Assembly: GCF_018320785.1 (NCBI RefSeq)
Contig: NC_054877.1
Location: forward strand, 21,992,329-22,056,328
Direction of reading: 5' to 3'
Length of the DNA stretch: 64,000 bases
From: Cheilinus undulatus
Taxonomy: Eukaryota; Chordata; Actinopteri; Labriformes; Labridae
Position numbers and translations under genes: made by a program. Each line of letters begins with the position of its first letter. Position 1 is the stretch's first letter. This document shows positions 1 to 12,480 of the stretch, one piece after another. Below the pieces are notes generated by a model, which was given only the letters and a program-made list of their open reading frames with translations, made no database searches and had not been told where the DNA came from.

Positions 1-1102
1 GAAAAGAATGAGAATAAGTGTATTTTGATATAAGCGATTGGTCCAGTAGTACAGACACTACAGACAAAGCCATCTACAGTTACAGCCCACTGTACTCACC
101 TTCACACTGGAACCTGAGAGTCCCTCCCTGTTTTTGCGTGTGAGAGCTCCTCACGCTGTGTTCTCTCCTGGGCTTTGCCATGATGAAGCCAAACAGACCC
201 CCTTTTTGCCTGACAGTCTTAGATGTACAGCTAATGTTTCACTCCCTAACAAAGGCTCAGCTGGGTCCATAAGCCTACTGTGATCCCAGGGCCTTTTCAT
301 GGGAAGCTCTTTGCCCCACATAACGGTCTGGTAAAGATGTAATATCCAGGGACAGGGTTCAAAATGAGCTGTCTGGTTATGCACTTCCTATTGTTGTTGT
401 TTTGGTTGTTTGTGAAGCATGAGGAGGGATTTTTGGAAAGCAAAAAATAGATGTTCGAGGAAACCTGCCAAATGCTCTCTAGCCAAGTTTCAGTATGAAA
501 ACAAAGGCTGATTGAGTCATAATGAAGATTCACACATCCTCTTTTTCTGATTCAGAACAGGCCAGAGGACATTCAATCCCATGAATATCAGACACAAGTT
601 GTACTATTTACAAAGTGTATTTTCTGTCAACACATTAGGGCACAAAAGATGCCCTTCTGCCCCTCCTGCACCAACCCTTTTATTTCATCTCCCACTCACA
701 CCTGTCCTTTTGTTTGCCTTTGCCCCTTTGCAGTCCAACAGCACCTGTAGTGACATCATGACATGGTCCTTCCCCACACGTTGAGCTTAGGGCATTGTGA
801 CTCCTTCTAAGTGTGAAACCCAACCCACCTTAAGGAGGAGGCCTTTCTCTGAGCCTTTGTGTCGAGACATTCCTCCTGTAGACCCCTCCTGGCCCCTCAG
901 AGGCGCTTCTGTTGAATCATAATACCATTAATCTCTGGACAGATTGAATGTAGTGATCTAATATGTTTTATGTAACTCTTCAAGGCTGGGAAAGAGTTGA
1001 ATGCCTGGAGTGGATATTTAGGTCAGAGTAAATCAACAGAGAAAAGTTTTGATTGTTTTTGTTTCTCTGTCTGGATCTAATTTTGGTCCTTTTTTCCAAC
1101 AG
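1..1102 (+). other. tns3 intron (5' part of window), no exon seen
   Basis: This stretch precedes the first recognisable tensin exon and ends in its acceptor (tttttccaacag, to 1102). I see no further SH2 exon in it and no repeat I can name. The short open frames here carry no recognisable domain. It is read as intron because the exon at 1103 begins with a split codon. Confidence 0.6.
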
Positions 1103-4100
1103 GAGGTGATCTATCCAATGAATTGGTTCGCCACTTCCTGATAGAGTGTACACAAAAAGGAGTGCGGTTGAAGGGTTGCCCCAATGAGCCCTACTTTGGT
1201 GAGTACAGACTCTATTATCACCTGTTCCCTCACAGCATGTTGGCATCAGGGACACCTCTTGGCTGTTTGGCTGCATTACACCCTTAGAAAGACTTCATGC
1301 ACCATACTGACCTCTTCTGGTGTGTGGTGCACATTATCACTGGCATAAGCTTTACAAAAGCCCTGTTTATCATGAGGCATGTTTTGCCTGTCCTTTTGAA
1401 CTTAAAACATGTATTTTTCTAGTTACCTCCGCCAAGGAGTTTATGTGATTGGCAGGGTTTGTTTGTAAGTCAGTTTGTTTGTTAGTTTATTAGCAGCATA
1501 ACTCAAAAAGTTATGGACGGATTTTGATGAAATTTTCAGGAAATGGCAGAAATGGCAGAAGGAAGAGCTGATTAGATTTTGGGAGTGATCCGGATCACCA
1601 TCAGGTTTCAGGAATTTTTTAAAGGGTTCTGTACTATCGGGAGATAGGGCTAATGGTGGTGGTCTGCGCTCTGAGTGTTTTTCTAGTTTATTTTTGATCG
1701 TCTTTTGTAACTTAGTTGCATGTTTTCTGCATGTTTTCATTAGTCTACCATAACATTTTCTCAGCAACTGTCAGGTTACCTCTGAAGCATTTTGTGGCAT
1801 TTCATACAGATTTGCTAAATCAACAAAACTGTTTTGCTGATTTTGCCCTTTTCCTCTTCAGATTTACAACTTTATTGATCTATGTGATAATTGCAGACAC
1901 CATACATTGTCAACAGTCAGAAATTTTGTTTATTATTGTGATTCATATACAGCATCAGATATCACTGTTATATTCTGCCTTTTTTGTTTTTGTTTTTTTT
2001 CCAGGAAGCTTAACCGCGCTGGTCTGCCAACATTCAATCACTCCCTTGGCCTTGCCCTGCAAACTTATCATACCTGACAGAGGTAAACATTGGATCCACA
2101 GTCACAGACCTAATTTATGTGTAAGATAACAGCCAGAAAAGAAAATAAACTCTGAATAGCTACTGTGGCTACCCACATCTGCCAGTCTGGCTGCTTTGCT
2201 GTCTGGCCATTTGGTCATTTCATTTGCTGTGTGTTTTTAACTGAATACTCTCACTGAACTTTTCTTGTTAGATCCTCTTGAAGATGTTGTGGAGACGACC
2301 TCACAGTCAGTCACCAACTCTGCTGCTGAGCTGTTAAAACAGGGTGCAGGTAATCGTCAAGGCTCATCCTCTTTAAATAGGCATCATTACAAAGTGATGA
2401 TGCCACTTTACATAAACACTTACATAATCTTTGGGTGCAATACTTTTGGAATTGAGTTCATCCTCACTCATCCACACATTATTCCTTGCCCTGTCATTAT
2501 GGACTGAGTCACTAAATACACTTGCTCTATTTGCACAGTTGTGACTGTAGTGTAATTTCAATGTGTGTGCTCCTGCAGCCTGCAATGTGTGGTACCTTTG
2601 CTCAGTGGAGATGGAGTCACTTACAGGCACCCAGGCGGTGCAGAAAGCCACCAGCATGACACTGAACTCCAACCCCCCGCCTACCTCCACCGTAGTACAC
2701 TTCAAAGTGTCATCCCAGGGAATCACCCTCACTGACAACCAGAGGAAGTGAGTTTCACACAGGCATATCCACACTATGCATCCATGCAATTGATCTTTTT
2801 GTGACAATAACAATCCCTTGTCTCATTTTAGGCTCTTCTTCAGGAGGCATTACAACGTCAACACAGTCATATTTTGTGCATTAGACCCTCAGGAAAGAAA
2901 GTGAGTAATAGTGGGTCTTTAAAGTGTTACCTTTTAATGCTGGTGATGGCCGCTGATAAGATGTTTTATGCTAGGTGAGATTACAGTTCCCATGAAAACA
3001 TTGATTTTATAAATCAACCATAGCCAATATAATTTGAGTTTTTTCTGACAAAAACAAAAAACCTCTTTAATGGCAAACAGATTTCTGCAAAGTAATATCA
3101 ATTAGATGAAAATATCTAAGGTAAACAGTGACTGCATAAATATTCACCCCCTTCAAGTCAGTATTTAGTAGATGCACCTTTGGCTGCAATCACAGCACTG
3201 AGTCTGTGTGGATAGGTCTCATTCAGGCTTGCATATATTGACACTGCAATTTTACTCCATTCTTCTTTGCAAAACTGCTCCAACTCTGTCAGGTTGCATG
3301 GGGATTGAGAGTGAACAGCCCTTTTCAAGCCCAAGTCCAGTATTTTCCAATATTTTCCTATATTTATTTTACCCTCTACCTTTACAAGCCTTCCAGGTCC
3401 AACTGCCTTGAATTGCCCCACAGCATGATGCTGCCACCACTGTGCACAGAGTGGGGATGGTGTGTTTGTGGTGATGTTGGTGTTCATAGCGTTTTGTCTG
3501 AAGCCCGAAAAGCACTATTTTGGTCTCATCAGACCAAAGAACTTTCCTCCAATTGATCATAGAGTCTCCTACATGCATTTTGGCAAACTCTTGTCAAGAT
3601 TTAACATGAGTTTTCTTCAACAGTGGCTTTCCCTTGCCACTCTCCCATAAAGCTTTGACTGGTGAAGAACCCAGGCAACAGTTTTTGTATGCAGAGTCTC
3701 TCCCATCTCAGCTGCTGGATCTTGTAACTCCTTCGGAGAATTCATAGGTATCTTGTTGGCCTCTCACATTGGTTTCTCTCTTGCACAGCCGCTCATTTGT
3801 GAGGATGGCCTGATCTAAACAGATTAACACACGTGCCATATCCCTTCCATTTACTGATGATGGATTTAACTGAACTCCGGGGATGTTCAGTGCTTTAGAT
3901 TTTTTTTATATCTATCCCTTGACTTGTACTTTTCAATAGCTTTTCTCTGAGTTGCTTGGAGTGTTCTTTTGTCTTCATTGTGCAATGGTAGCCAGGAATA
4001 CTGATTAACCAGGGAATGGACCTTCCAGACACCGGTATCTTTATACTGCAATCACTTGAGACACATTACTCTACTCAGGTGATCCCCATTTCACTAACTG

Positions 4101-4945
4101 TGAGACTTATTTTACCTAACATATATTTATTTAATTTTTAATTGAAATTACCTTTTAGAAATATGTTTTAAATTTGACATTAAAGATGTTTTTTGTTCAA
4201 AAAGTCAATTTATATTGACCACAATCAATAAAAGGGTTAACATCCAGGGGGTGAATACTTTTTATAGACACTGTATGCTTGAATACCACAACATTTTTTG
4301 AAGTAATGACATCAAAAAGAACAAAAGCAGTCTGCTTATATCATATGTCAAAATCAGGATTTATAAGCCTGAAGTTTCAGACGTATAGGAATTATTCTTG
4401 GTGGTCTTTGTAGATAGCCCTGCATTTTGAATACAAATAGGGACAAGTAAAACTGAAAGACTCATACTATTGAGAAACATATCTAAAAATTGTCATTTTA
4501 TCAAATTTAATTTTGTATCACTTTTTTGGAGGAGGGTGGTTTGAAAAGATTTAAGAGCTCTGAAATAAAGTTAATTGTATACAATGAGACAACTGTTATA
4601 AACTAACAGCACAATGATGCTCTTTCTCTGCTCACAGGTGGAAAAAAGACGGCTACCCTTCAGCAAAGTACGTAAACAGTTTAGGGTTTTTTTATACATT
4701 GCTACAACCAAAATAGCATTAAAAGTGTTATTTTCTGTCACATTGCCAGTTTGAGGCAGATCACCTGGCTACTATTAAGTACTTTGCTTCATCTCCACAG
4801 GATCTTTGGCTTTGTGGCGAGGAAAACTGGCACTTCCATGGACAACGTATGCCACCTGTTTGCAGAGCATGACCCTGAACAGCCAGCAAGCGCCATTGTC
4901 AACTTTGTTTCCAAGGTGATGATTGGCTCACAGAAGAGTAAGTAA
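1103..4945 (+). CDS. tns3: Tensin-3, C-terminal exons (end of SH2 domain plus PTB domain), partial
   Basis: Tensin-3 is a focal-adhesion adaptor. Its C-terminal SH2 and PTB domains bind phosphotyrosine proteins and the tails of beta-integrins. Seven coding exons join in frame: 1103-1198, 2005-2082, 2272-2349, 2579-2747, 2832-2900, 4638-4667 and 4801-4945, giving 220 residues and a TAA stop. All introns are GT-AG. The first two exons give the end of the SH2 domain ([28 protein letters not shown]). The linker ends in AAELLKQG. The PTB domain follows ([53 protein letters not shown]) and ends VSKVMIG. Recalled tensin-3 resembles this more than tensin-1 does (VWYL, FCALDPQ and VMIG). Position beside igfbp3, igfbp1 and adcy1 agrees. 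The upstream exons lie outside the window. A degraded Tc1 element fills the intron before the 30-bp exon. Confidence 0.95.
1422..1680 (+). repeat. Dispersed repeat with 'ttacctccgccaaggag' end, copy 1
   Basis: The stretch lies in a tns3 intron. It begins ttacctccgccaaggagttt, runs through a region rich in gtttgttagttt and aactcaaaaagttatggacg, and ends near gtctgcgctctgagtg. The same sequence recurs inverted at 57836-58066 and partly at 57359-57440, all inside introns. I recognise the opening as that of a repeat widespread in fish genomes, but I cannot name its family with certainty. Confidence 0.65.
2981..4275 (-). mobile_element. Tc1-like transposon (family 1), degraded, in tns3 intron
   Basis: The right end reads gggtgaatacttttt then agacactgta, the inverted repeat of this Tc1 family. 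The left end is eroded near 2981. The transposase is on the minus strand in broken frames. Around 3369-3578 it reads [16 protein letters not shown], the first DDE acidic region, and 3158-3487 carries the following stretch. Stops and frameshifts mean no active enzyme. Related copies lie at 17946-18540, 48001-49263 and 62698-63619. Confidence 0.85.
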
Positions 4946-6490
4946 GTCGGACAGTGTTGGACTGAGCTTATCACCTGGAACAACTTAAACTTAGAGGAGA
5001 AACAACAAATAGAGACTGAACAGCTAAACAGAGGACTAAACATTAAGGACTGAAGACAAGTACAACCTCGATATGCCATTCTCCCTGGATGTTACTGGAT
5101 TTTACTCATAAAAATGGTCGCTTACCAGCACCAAGACATTTAATGACATTTTGTAGTAGGAAAATACAATTTACTCTGTTACTTTTCTTTTGTGTAGACT
5201 GAGCTGTATGTCATTCGCAACTCTACATCATAAGAAATGTGTTAACCAGTTTTACAGTTTACAGCTGTAATGTCTTATTCTGATTGATATGTTTTGTTAT
5301 TTTTGTATATTAAGAAAATAGTACACAAAGGCTGCCTTTCTTATACATGCATATTTATGAACTATTAAGAAAAATCTACCCTGTTTCATGTGGTTTTATT
5401 TTGGTTTTTCAACCAAAATTCTTTCAAGCTATGTATCGTATGTATATTTTAGCTGATGTGGAAGCACTTCTGTGCTGTATCATCAGGTGTGTAGTCTTTT
5501 GTTGTGAAGTTTAAAAGAAAAAAAGAGGAAAGTAGTGCAGCAAGCATGCACAATTTGGATTTTGAGATAGGCAACATCGCATACAGGACTACTTTATCTA
5601 TGCAATGTAAAGTTTTTTTATTTTTTTAAACTTCAGCTTTCTGTACATCTGCAGCATGCATGCAGCCTCTCTGAAATTGTTAAGATGTATTTGATTATGA
5701 CCACTTTTTAAGCTGTCAGCAACATTGAAATGAAAGTGTGCATGTATGGTTATGTGTGTATGTGTTTTAGTAGAGAGAAACCTAAGAAAAATATTTTAAT
5801 GAAACCCTAATATATATATATATATATATATGTGTGTTGATTTGATGAGTTGCTTAAAAAAGCAATATTTTGGGTGGAAGTGGGTACAAATTATGTGTCA
5901 AGAACAGCTGCCGAATTTTTGTTTTAGTGCCTTATCTTTTGAAGGCTTAATTGCAGAAACAACAGTGCAGTTTTTGGTACCAAATAGCCTATATGTCAAT
6001 CAGTTTTCTTTTTTTTGTTTGTTTTAATTTAAAAATGGAACAGGCTGCTAAAGGGGTAGAGGAAATACTGTGATAGTATTTTGGGTTTTAACATGTTCTT
6101 ACAAAAAAGAAAGGTGTCATTTGCCAGTGATATGCTGGCCTGCTTGCACAAGTAAAAAAGGTGAAGCTGTTTGACTTTAGTTGTCTGCTTGTTGGAATTG
6201 TATATGAGATGATGCCCATAAAACTTGATCATTTTCAGCTTAGTATTTAGGGCATCTTTTTTTATCAGAGGGGCCTACCATCACAAGGAGCCCCCTGGTG
6301 TACATTGATTATGCGACCAACATATTTGTTACCTTTTTAAAAATCATTTTCATAACCTATACGCTGTACCTCATATGTATCTCATGAAATACTATGCCTC
6401 TGTTTATAACATACTGTTACATATGAACAGTTTGTGTATTCGTATTACATTGTGTGATCTGTAAATAAATTAAACATTTTAAGCTTGTAA
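4946..6490 (+). other. tns3 3' untranslated region
   Basis: The sequence after the TAA stop is AT-rich, has no credible frame and includes a short TA run at about 5810-5831. It ends near an AATAAA at 6464-6469, so the 3'UTR is about 1.5 kb if that signal is used. No other strong gene signal intervenes. Confidence 0.6.
6464..6469 (+). terminator. tns3: Polyadenylation signal candidate of tns3
   Basis: AATAAA in the context gtaaataaattaaac, about 1.5 kb after the tensin stop codon. Cleavage is expected 10-30 bp further on. This is a motif match only. Confidence 0.45.
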
Positions 6491-7716
6491 GTGGCAAAGT
6501 CAAGATTCTCTTGAATACATGTCTGTTATTTCTTTCTTACGCCACGCTGAGAGTGGAAAGCTGTTGTAATGTCAGAATTTGTTCTATGTTCTTGTAAATC
6601 GTGAGAATGTTGGGTTTCTGGCGAGTGTTATAATTTAACTTTGTCAAAATGTTTGATTAACTGGCCAAAGTAGAATTCCACCTTTGATTGGGTCATGTGA
6701 AAAATTTCTTTGCCTTTAATTTTACAATTTTATCTATGAAATCCACAGATAAACAACATCCTAGGTTGACTAGTAAGTGGAAAACTTGCTCTTGGTCTGC
6801 ACTTCTCCTATTTCCTGATTCTGATTCAAAAGCTAGTAGAAAGTTCCAATTCCATTCAGAAGCATTTCCTTCCTGGTTGTTTTGTTACTATTACTAAATC
6901 TACCAGTAATGCAATATTACTCAAATTATTTACATATGGGATAAATTGTGATTATTTAATAACAGAGCCTATCATTAATTTGATTGTTTTTAATCCATTG
7001 ACGGCACTAGGTATAATACATGGCTTATGGTGAGACTGCAGCTGATATATTTAACTACCTCCTAGAAAAACATAATCTGAGCCTTTCCCATAATATCACG
7101 TAACACTACTAAACAGCAATATTGCCTTTATGCTTGTATATCTAGTAACTCTTCCAGTTGTCTGACTGAAGCTAGAATATAGTGCTTTTATAGTAGTGTT
7201 GTGATAAAGATTGTTACTCTAAATTTAAAGTCTGTTCTTTAAACGCCATAATACAAAATTTAGATAGTTTAAATTTCCAGACAACAGCATAACTCCACAG
7301 GAAATGGTAGTGGCTACCATGCTACTTAATATCCATGTTTATTCATCGCTGGTAAGCATAGATAAGCAGTCTCTCGTCCATTAGTTAATTTAGTATTGAG
7401 CTAACACAAGCTAGCCAACTTAGTATCTTTGTATCTAACACTACATGCATCTGGCAAATGTCAAACTTTATTCTCAAAGTACTCCTCTCAGAATGCTTTT
7501 CCACTGTATCTTAATTTTTTAAAGGATGCCTGCCTGGCTTTTAAATTGGAGTTTTTTACAAACTCCCAGTGTGGTTTTCATGTGTTTTACACTAAAGAGT
7601 GTAAACCAGATCAGTGGACAGCATAATGGTCGTCCTTCTGGATCTTTGTCCCATCACACATGATCTCTGGAGCTCGGTCAGAGTGACCATTTGGTTCTTG
7701 GTCACCTCTCTTACTA
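6491..7716. other. Intergenic, nothing recognised
   Basis: AT-rich sequence after the tns3 3' end. No frame here shows a recognisable domain, and I see no repeat that I can name. Confidence 0.5.
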
Positions 7717-7717
7717 A

Positions 7718-9010
7718 AGCTGGGCATATGCTGTGCGAATTTCATCCGATTCAGCCACGAATTTTGAGTCACGACTCACTTGGAAGTTGTACCTACTTTC
7801 AGGCCTTGTCCACACGGAGACTAAAACGATATACTTCCGTTTCATTTTGAAAAAGTTTTTCATAAATACGGGATCGTTTCAGTAAATGACTGCGTAAGAA
7901 TAGAACCACTGAAAACGCTGTAGTATATTTGCCAAGCCTGTAAGTGGCGCTGTGACGCTTCCACAGAAATGCACCAAAAGAGAGAAGAAGATTACAGAAA
8001 ACTGACACAAACTTTCTCCAGGTTGCCCTTCTGGTTGTTCTCTGCAGTGGATTTAAGAACATCTGGTGTATGCTGTTCTCGGTGGTGGCAAAGGAGCATC
8101 AGATTTTACTGTTAAAGCCATAATAAGCCCAATAGTTTCTGCAGCACGAAAACCCTGTAATCCGCCATTGTTGTCTTGGTTCGACTCATGCATGCTGTTT
8201 AGGTGGGCTATGCTTTGTATGACGTAATTGTTTTAAGAAAAATGCAGTTGGCTGTCCACACAGTGATGAAACAGTAAGCATTTACAGATTTGTTCACTCT
8301 GGGACCTGGTTTCAAAAAGTAGCATTTATAGCCTCCTAAAATGCAGTTTCTGTGTGGATGAAACACCAATACGACAAATAACTTTTGCGTATACTCCTGA
8401 AGTCGTCTTCTCAGTCCGATTAGGCATCGTTTGTCATGCTGTGTACAGGGGGACATAACGGCCCCATCACAGCCCGACCAGCTGCCCCCGACTTGTTACA
8501 TGGATTTCTGACATGTTTGATATTTTAGTTGTACGACTCCAGACACTCCTACAGTCAGAGCAGAAACACAAGCAGAATAAACATGTGGGGAATTTTTTTC
8601 TTTTGTAAACTGTCAGACTAATTCTAAATTATTATGACAACAGCTAGAAGGACTTTCTCATGCCCATCCAGCCCCGCTATGATAACGGAAATAAGCAAGC
8701 AGGAAATAACACTCGCTACTGCAGCTGACACAGATGGTGATGCTGTTTGTGTGTGTGGGATAGAGAGAGAAAGCCAGAGAGAGAGACAGAGAGGATGTGA
8801 CTGGAAACACTTCATCCTCAGTGTGTGAGACTTTTTAAAAAGGAAACTGGAGATTTCTGTCACAGTCTGACCCGACTTCGTATAGTGTGAGCTCATAAAT
8901 TGTGCGCAATGGGCGTGCATCGTAAGCGATTCAGACGCACAGTATGAGTTGACATTCTGCCATGACTGTCGTATGGTCAGCTTGAAATCGTAGAGTGTAT
9001 GCCCAGCTTA
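7718..9010. mobile_element. Non-autonomous inverted-repeat element with an inner element
   Basis: The left end reads aagctgggcatatgctgtgc. The right end, read on the other strand, gives taagctgggcatacactcta, so the two are terminal inverted repeats. No transposase frame is visible. A second repeat begins inside at about 7801 (ggccttgtccacacggagac), with related text at about 8240-8370 (tgtccacacagtgatgaaac, ctgtgtggatgaaac). That suggests one element inserted in another. The target duplication is unclear. Confidence 0.6.
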
Positions 9011-9589
9011 AGGCCCTTTAGAAAATGCTATAGCTTTTTCTCCATCTTCATGCACCCTCTGTAGACCATCTCTAATAATTTATTCAATCACTCCTCTGTT
9101 CTTCATTCCTCTTTCTCCAGTGTTTCTTTGTCCCTGTGCTCTGGTATCATCTACTTTTACCTTGGTCTCTTTGCTTCCAGTTCTTCCCACGGTTCTTCCC
9201 TACAACATCTCAACTCCTCTACAGTCATTATCTACTCTTCCTGCTGTGGTAGTTGATCCTCAAGTCTGTCTATATGACCATGTATTTCATAGAAATTCAT
9301 CCTACAAGGAAAAGGTTTGTACCTCACTAGAGGAAACTTTTTGCCATTTTCTTTCTCCCAGACATTCTGGAAATCAGCCCATGTCTTTCTCCTCCTAATG
9401 GTCACGTGAAGTGTGGGTATTTGAAACCAGAACTTCAAACCCTATTTGGTCTTCGTCCTCCTGGAGACACTCTCCACTCTCCAGAGGTGGAGGGTGTCTC
9501 CTCCTCTTCTGCTTTGTTATGCCCAACAACATCAGCTACAATGAAGGGATACGGAGTCCAGATTTGTGGTCATGGGGGGCTCCCACCTG

Positions 9590-10010
9590 TTGAACTGGGT
9601 GTCTCCAGAGTGAAGAGGATCCCTCAGTCCCTCATACCTGGTCTTCCTTCTTGGGACATGATGTTGTCTCCAGGTATGGAGGGTTTATAATGCCCTCCTG
9701 ACTGGTCTTCACTGTACATGATGGCGTCTCTAGAGTTAAAGCATCTTTCACATTTTACAACCTGGTCCTCCCAGTGTATGGTGGTGTCTCCAAAGCTGGA
9801 GGGTGTCTCACCCCTTCCTGCCTGGTCTTGCTGGGACATGATGGTGTCTGCAGAGCTGGAGGGTCTCTCACCTCCGCTGCCTGGTCTTCCTGGGACATGA
9901 TGGTGTCTCCAGAGCTGGAAGGTCCGTCACTCCCTCCTACTCAGTCTTCCTCGACATGAAACTGTCTCCTGGGACATGATGGTGGCTCCTGAGTTGAGGG
10001 GTCTCCCACA
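9590..10010 (+). repeat. 60-bp minisatellite, left part
   Basis: Degenerate tandem units of about 60 bp contain tgatggtgtctccagagctg, gagggtctctcac and tgcctggtcttcctgggaca. Because the unit length is a multiple of three, open frames run through it on both strands; they are by-products and not genes. The array is interrupted at about 10010 and resumes at 11084. An isolated unit lies at about 11781-11815. Confidence 0.8.
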
Positions 10011-11083
10011 CAGGAAAATCTGGAGAGTAATTTTTCCAGAGTAAAGAATATTTTACACAAAAACAGTAAAATTTACTCTTTATTGAGTATATTTATTACC
10101 AGTCACCAGAGTTGGAGTAAAGAAAACAGAGTAAATTCTGCTGGAGTAAAACTTTAACCACACCCACTTAAGTTTCAGCCCAGCTGGCATCACTCATGGC
10201 TGCTCATGGCTGCAGCTTGTTAGCTGTCCCAGCTGCAGCTAATCTTTTGCAATCAAGACCTCCTCACCTGGTGATGAACTTTCAGACGCCTGTGTGCTAC
10301 AGCTTCTAATCAGGTAACCTGGCTCCTCTTCAACCTTTGATAATCTAGTGATTTTTCAGTGACTTTTTTGCCTTGTCTAACTCCATTTTGTCCTTTTATC
10401 ACAGTGTCTCCATCTCACTGCAAGTGATTCTGCCAACCACCGGCCAGCCCAGCATCATTTGCACTGATGTTGTCAAATAAACTTCTTTAACCTCACTACA
10501 TCATCTGGGTCCTTGTCATGTTCATCACAATTGTTTCTGTAATTTTAGAACACTATGTCTAATACATATAAGCACAACAAAACCTCCTTTGTTGTCATGC
10601 CCTCTATAGGTGGAAAGACAGACTTATCTATTAAGAGGAAATGTAGCTCTTTATATAGAGGAAGATTAATCTATTGAATAAGATACAGTTCTATATAAGC
10701 GTTACTCAATTGTAAAAAGAGTAGAAATTGTTCCGTAATGAGTAGGAAACATTTCTTAAAAGAATGAAAAACAGCTCTGAAAGGACTAAATATCACTTAG
10801 TATCAAGAAAAAAAACAGCTCTATAGTGAGTATACTACAGTCTGTATTACTCTGTAGTGAGTACAGTTGCCGTAGAGTTGTTTTTATTTTGTTCATTATG
10901 GAGTACATAATCATCATTTAGAGTTAAATAAAAAATACTTTTTAGAGTAAAACCAACTCTTAAAACATTACTCTGTAAGCAGAGTAAATTTTACTCCAAA
11001 TAGACTGGGACCAAATGTTATACTTTTTTAGCGTAAAATTTTATTCAATTTGAGTAAAATTTACTCAGGTAAATTTACTGTGC
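10010..11083. mobile_element. DNA element with inverted ends inserted in the minisatellite
   Basis: The left end reads cacaggaaaatctggagagt. The right end, read on the other strand, gives cacagtaaatttacctgagt, and the pairing continues for roughly 45 bp with mismatches. The flanking minisatellite reads on from gggtctccca to ctccctactgcctgg, so about 1.07 kb was inserted there. The target duplication may be only CA and is not certain. No transposase frame is seen. The middle (10180-10540) has a caataaactt-type 3' end like other fish repeats. Confidence 0.65.
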
Positions 11084-11385
11084 ACTCCCTACTGCCTGGT
11101 CTTGCAAGTACATGATGTTTTCTCCAGAGCTGGAAGGTCTCTCACCCCCTTTCCTGTCTGGTCCTTCCATGACGCGATTGTGTCTGCAGCACTGGAGGGT
11201 CTCACCCCGTCCTACCTGGTCTCACTGATACTTGATGGTGTCTCCAGAGCCAGAGGGTCTCTCACTCCCTTCTGCCTGGTCTTCCTTGGCCATGATGATG
11301 TCTCCAGAGCTGGAGGGTGTCTCACCCCCTCTTGCCTGGTTGTCCTGGGACATGATGGTGTCTCCAGTGTTGGAGGGTCTCTATA
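11084..11385 (+). repeat. 60-bp minisatellite, right part
   Basis: The same units as at 9590-10010 continue here (ctggagggtctctcactccc, tgatgatgtctccagagctg). About five units can be counted by eye. The open frames on both strands come from the repeat. Confidence 0.8.
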
Positions 11386-11812
11386 TAAAGATTTGTGGTA
11401 GAAGAAATTAGAAAATACTGGTGTTAATGTCATTGACTATAATGGTAGCCAACTACTTTTGCTCCATGAATATGAAGAGGCTACTCAGCAAAAGCTCCTG
11501 TTTGATGATATGAACCTTGAAGACATCAAGTTTCATTTTAAATAAGAGGACTGAAATGAGACTAACCTGTAAGTGCTGGACGGTTAGACACTTAAGATCC
11601 CTGGTATTTCTCCATTGTGTATAAACCAGTTCAACTCGAGCAGAGATTGGGAAAAATCAAACTATGACTGCTTCAAGTCAAACAAAGAAAGACCTCATAC
11701 TGGTCTTCATCTGGGGTCTTACAATTAAACACACAACTACAACTTGGCATAAAAGATGTAACTTATGACAGTAAAACGGTACATGATGGTGTCTTCAGAA
11801 CTGGAGGGTCTC

Positions 11813-12480
11813 TTATGTCACAATGTGGTAAAAACTCAAAAGCAAATTGCAGATGCAGATAAAACAAACTAAATTTAATTAACACAAAATCCAGGAAAAA
11901 ATACAGTATTTAACAGAACTTGCCTCCATAAAAAATAGATAACAAAGCAGGTAACAGAGGTCTTAGAGCACGCAAGGGTGACTTGACAGCAAACAATGAA
12001 CTGACAAAACAAAAAACAGGGACAAACACAGAACTGGGAGTGATTACAAGCAGGGAGACAGGTGAGGGCAATCAATGTGGAGGGAACCCAAGGCAGGAAG
12101 AAAACCAGAAACTCACGAGAAACTAAAACTAAGAAACACTGCAAACACAGGAGGATACAGAGACAGCAAACTTGACCAAATGGAATACAAGGAACACAAC
12201 ACAAGGAGGGAAACCATGAAATGTCTAGAAAAAGGGAACAGAAAAATTCAAAACACTCTAAGGGATGGCTACCAGAGAGGTAAAGAAGAGTCCAAAATAG
12301 ATTCTAAAGAAGCAGGGTGGGTGGTGGAGGGGGGACGGACTAAAGAGGAACCCAGAAGGCACGGGCATGCGGGCTCAGGTGGGTAGCCAGGGGGCAGCCC
12401 AGAGGGACACAAGGGTTGATGAGGGCAGCCAGGGGGCTAGTCAGGAACAGATGTGGGGGTCAGCAAGTGCTTGTTTTTTT
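11813..12480 (-). mobile_element. LTR-like or retroposed remnant (uncertain)
   Basis: Read on the minus strand, the text has features common at the ends of fish LTR elements: a cctgtctccctgcttgtaat tract, long T-rich runs, and a final ttttgagtttttaccaca. No partner LTR, primer-binding site or pol frame is seen. The plus-strand frames at 12075-12597 are lysine- and glycine-rich by composition and show no domain. It could be any A-rich retroposed sequence. Confidence 0.3.

Noticed and set aside
5810-5831. TA run as a replication or regulatory signal
   Set aside because: A short microsatellite in a 3'UTR; nothing supports a function.
9406-9959. Several overlapping open frames on both strands that look like repeated proteins
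   Set aside because: They arise because the minisatellite unit is 60 bp, so every frame stays open. No start context, splice sites or domains.
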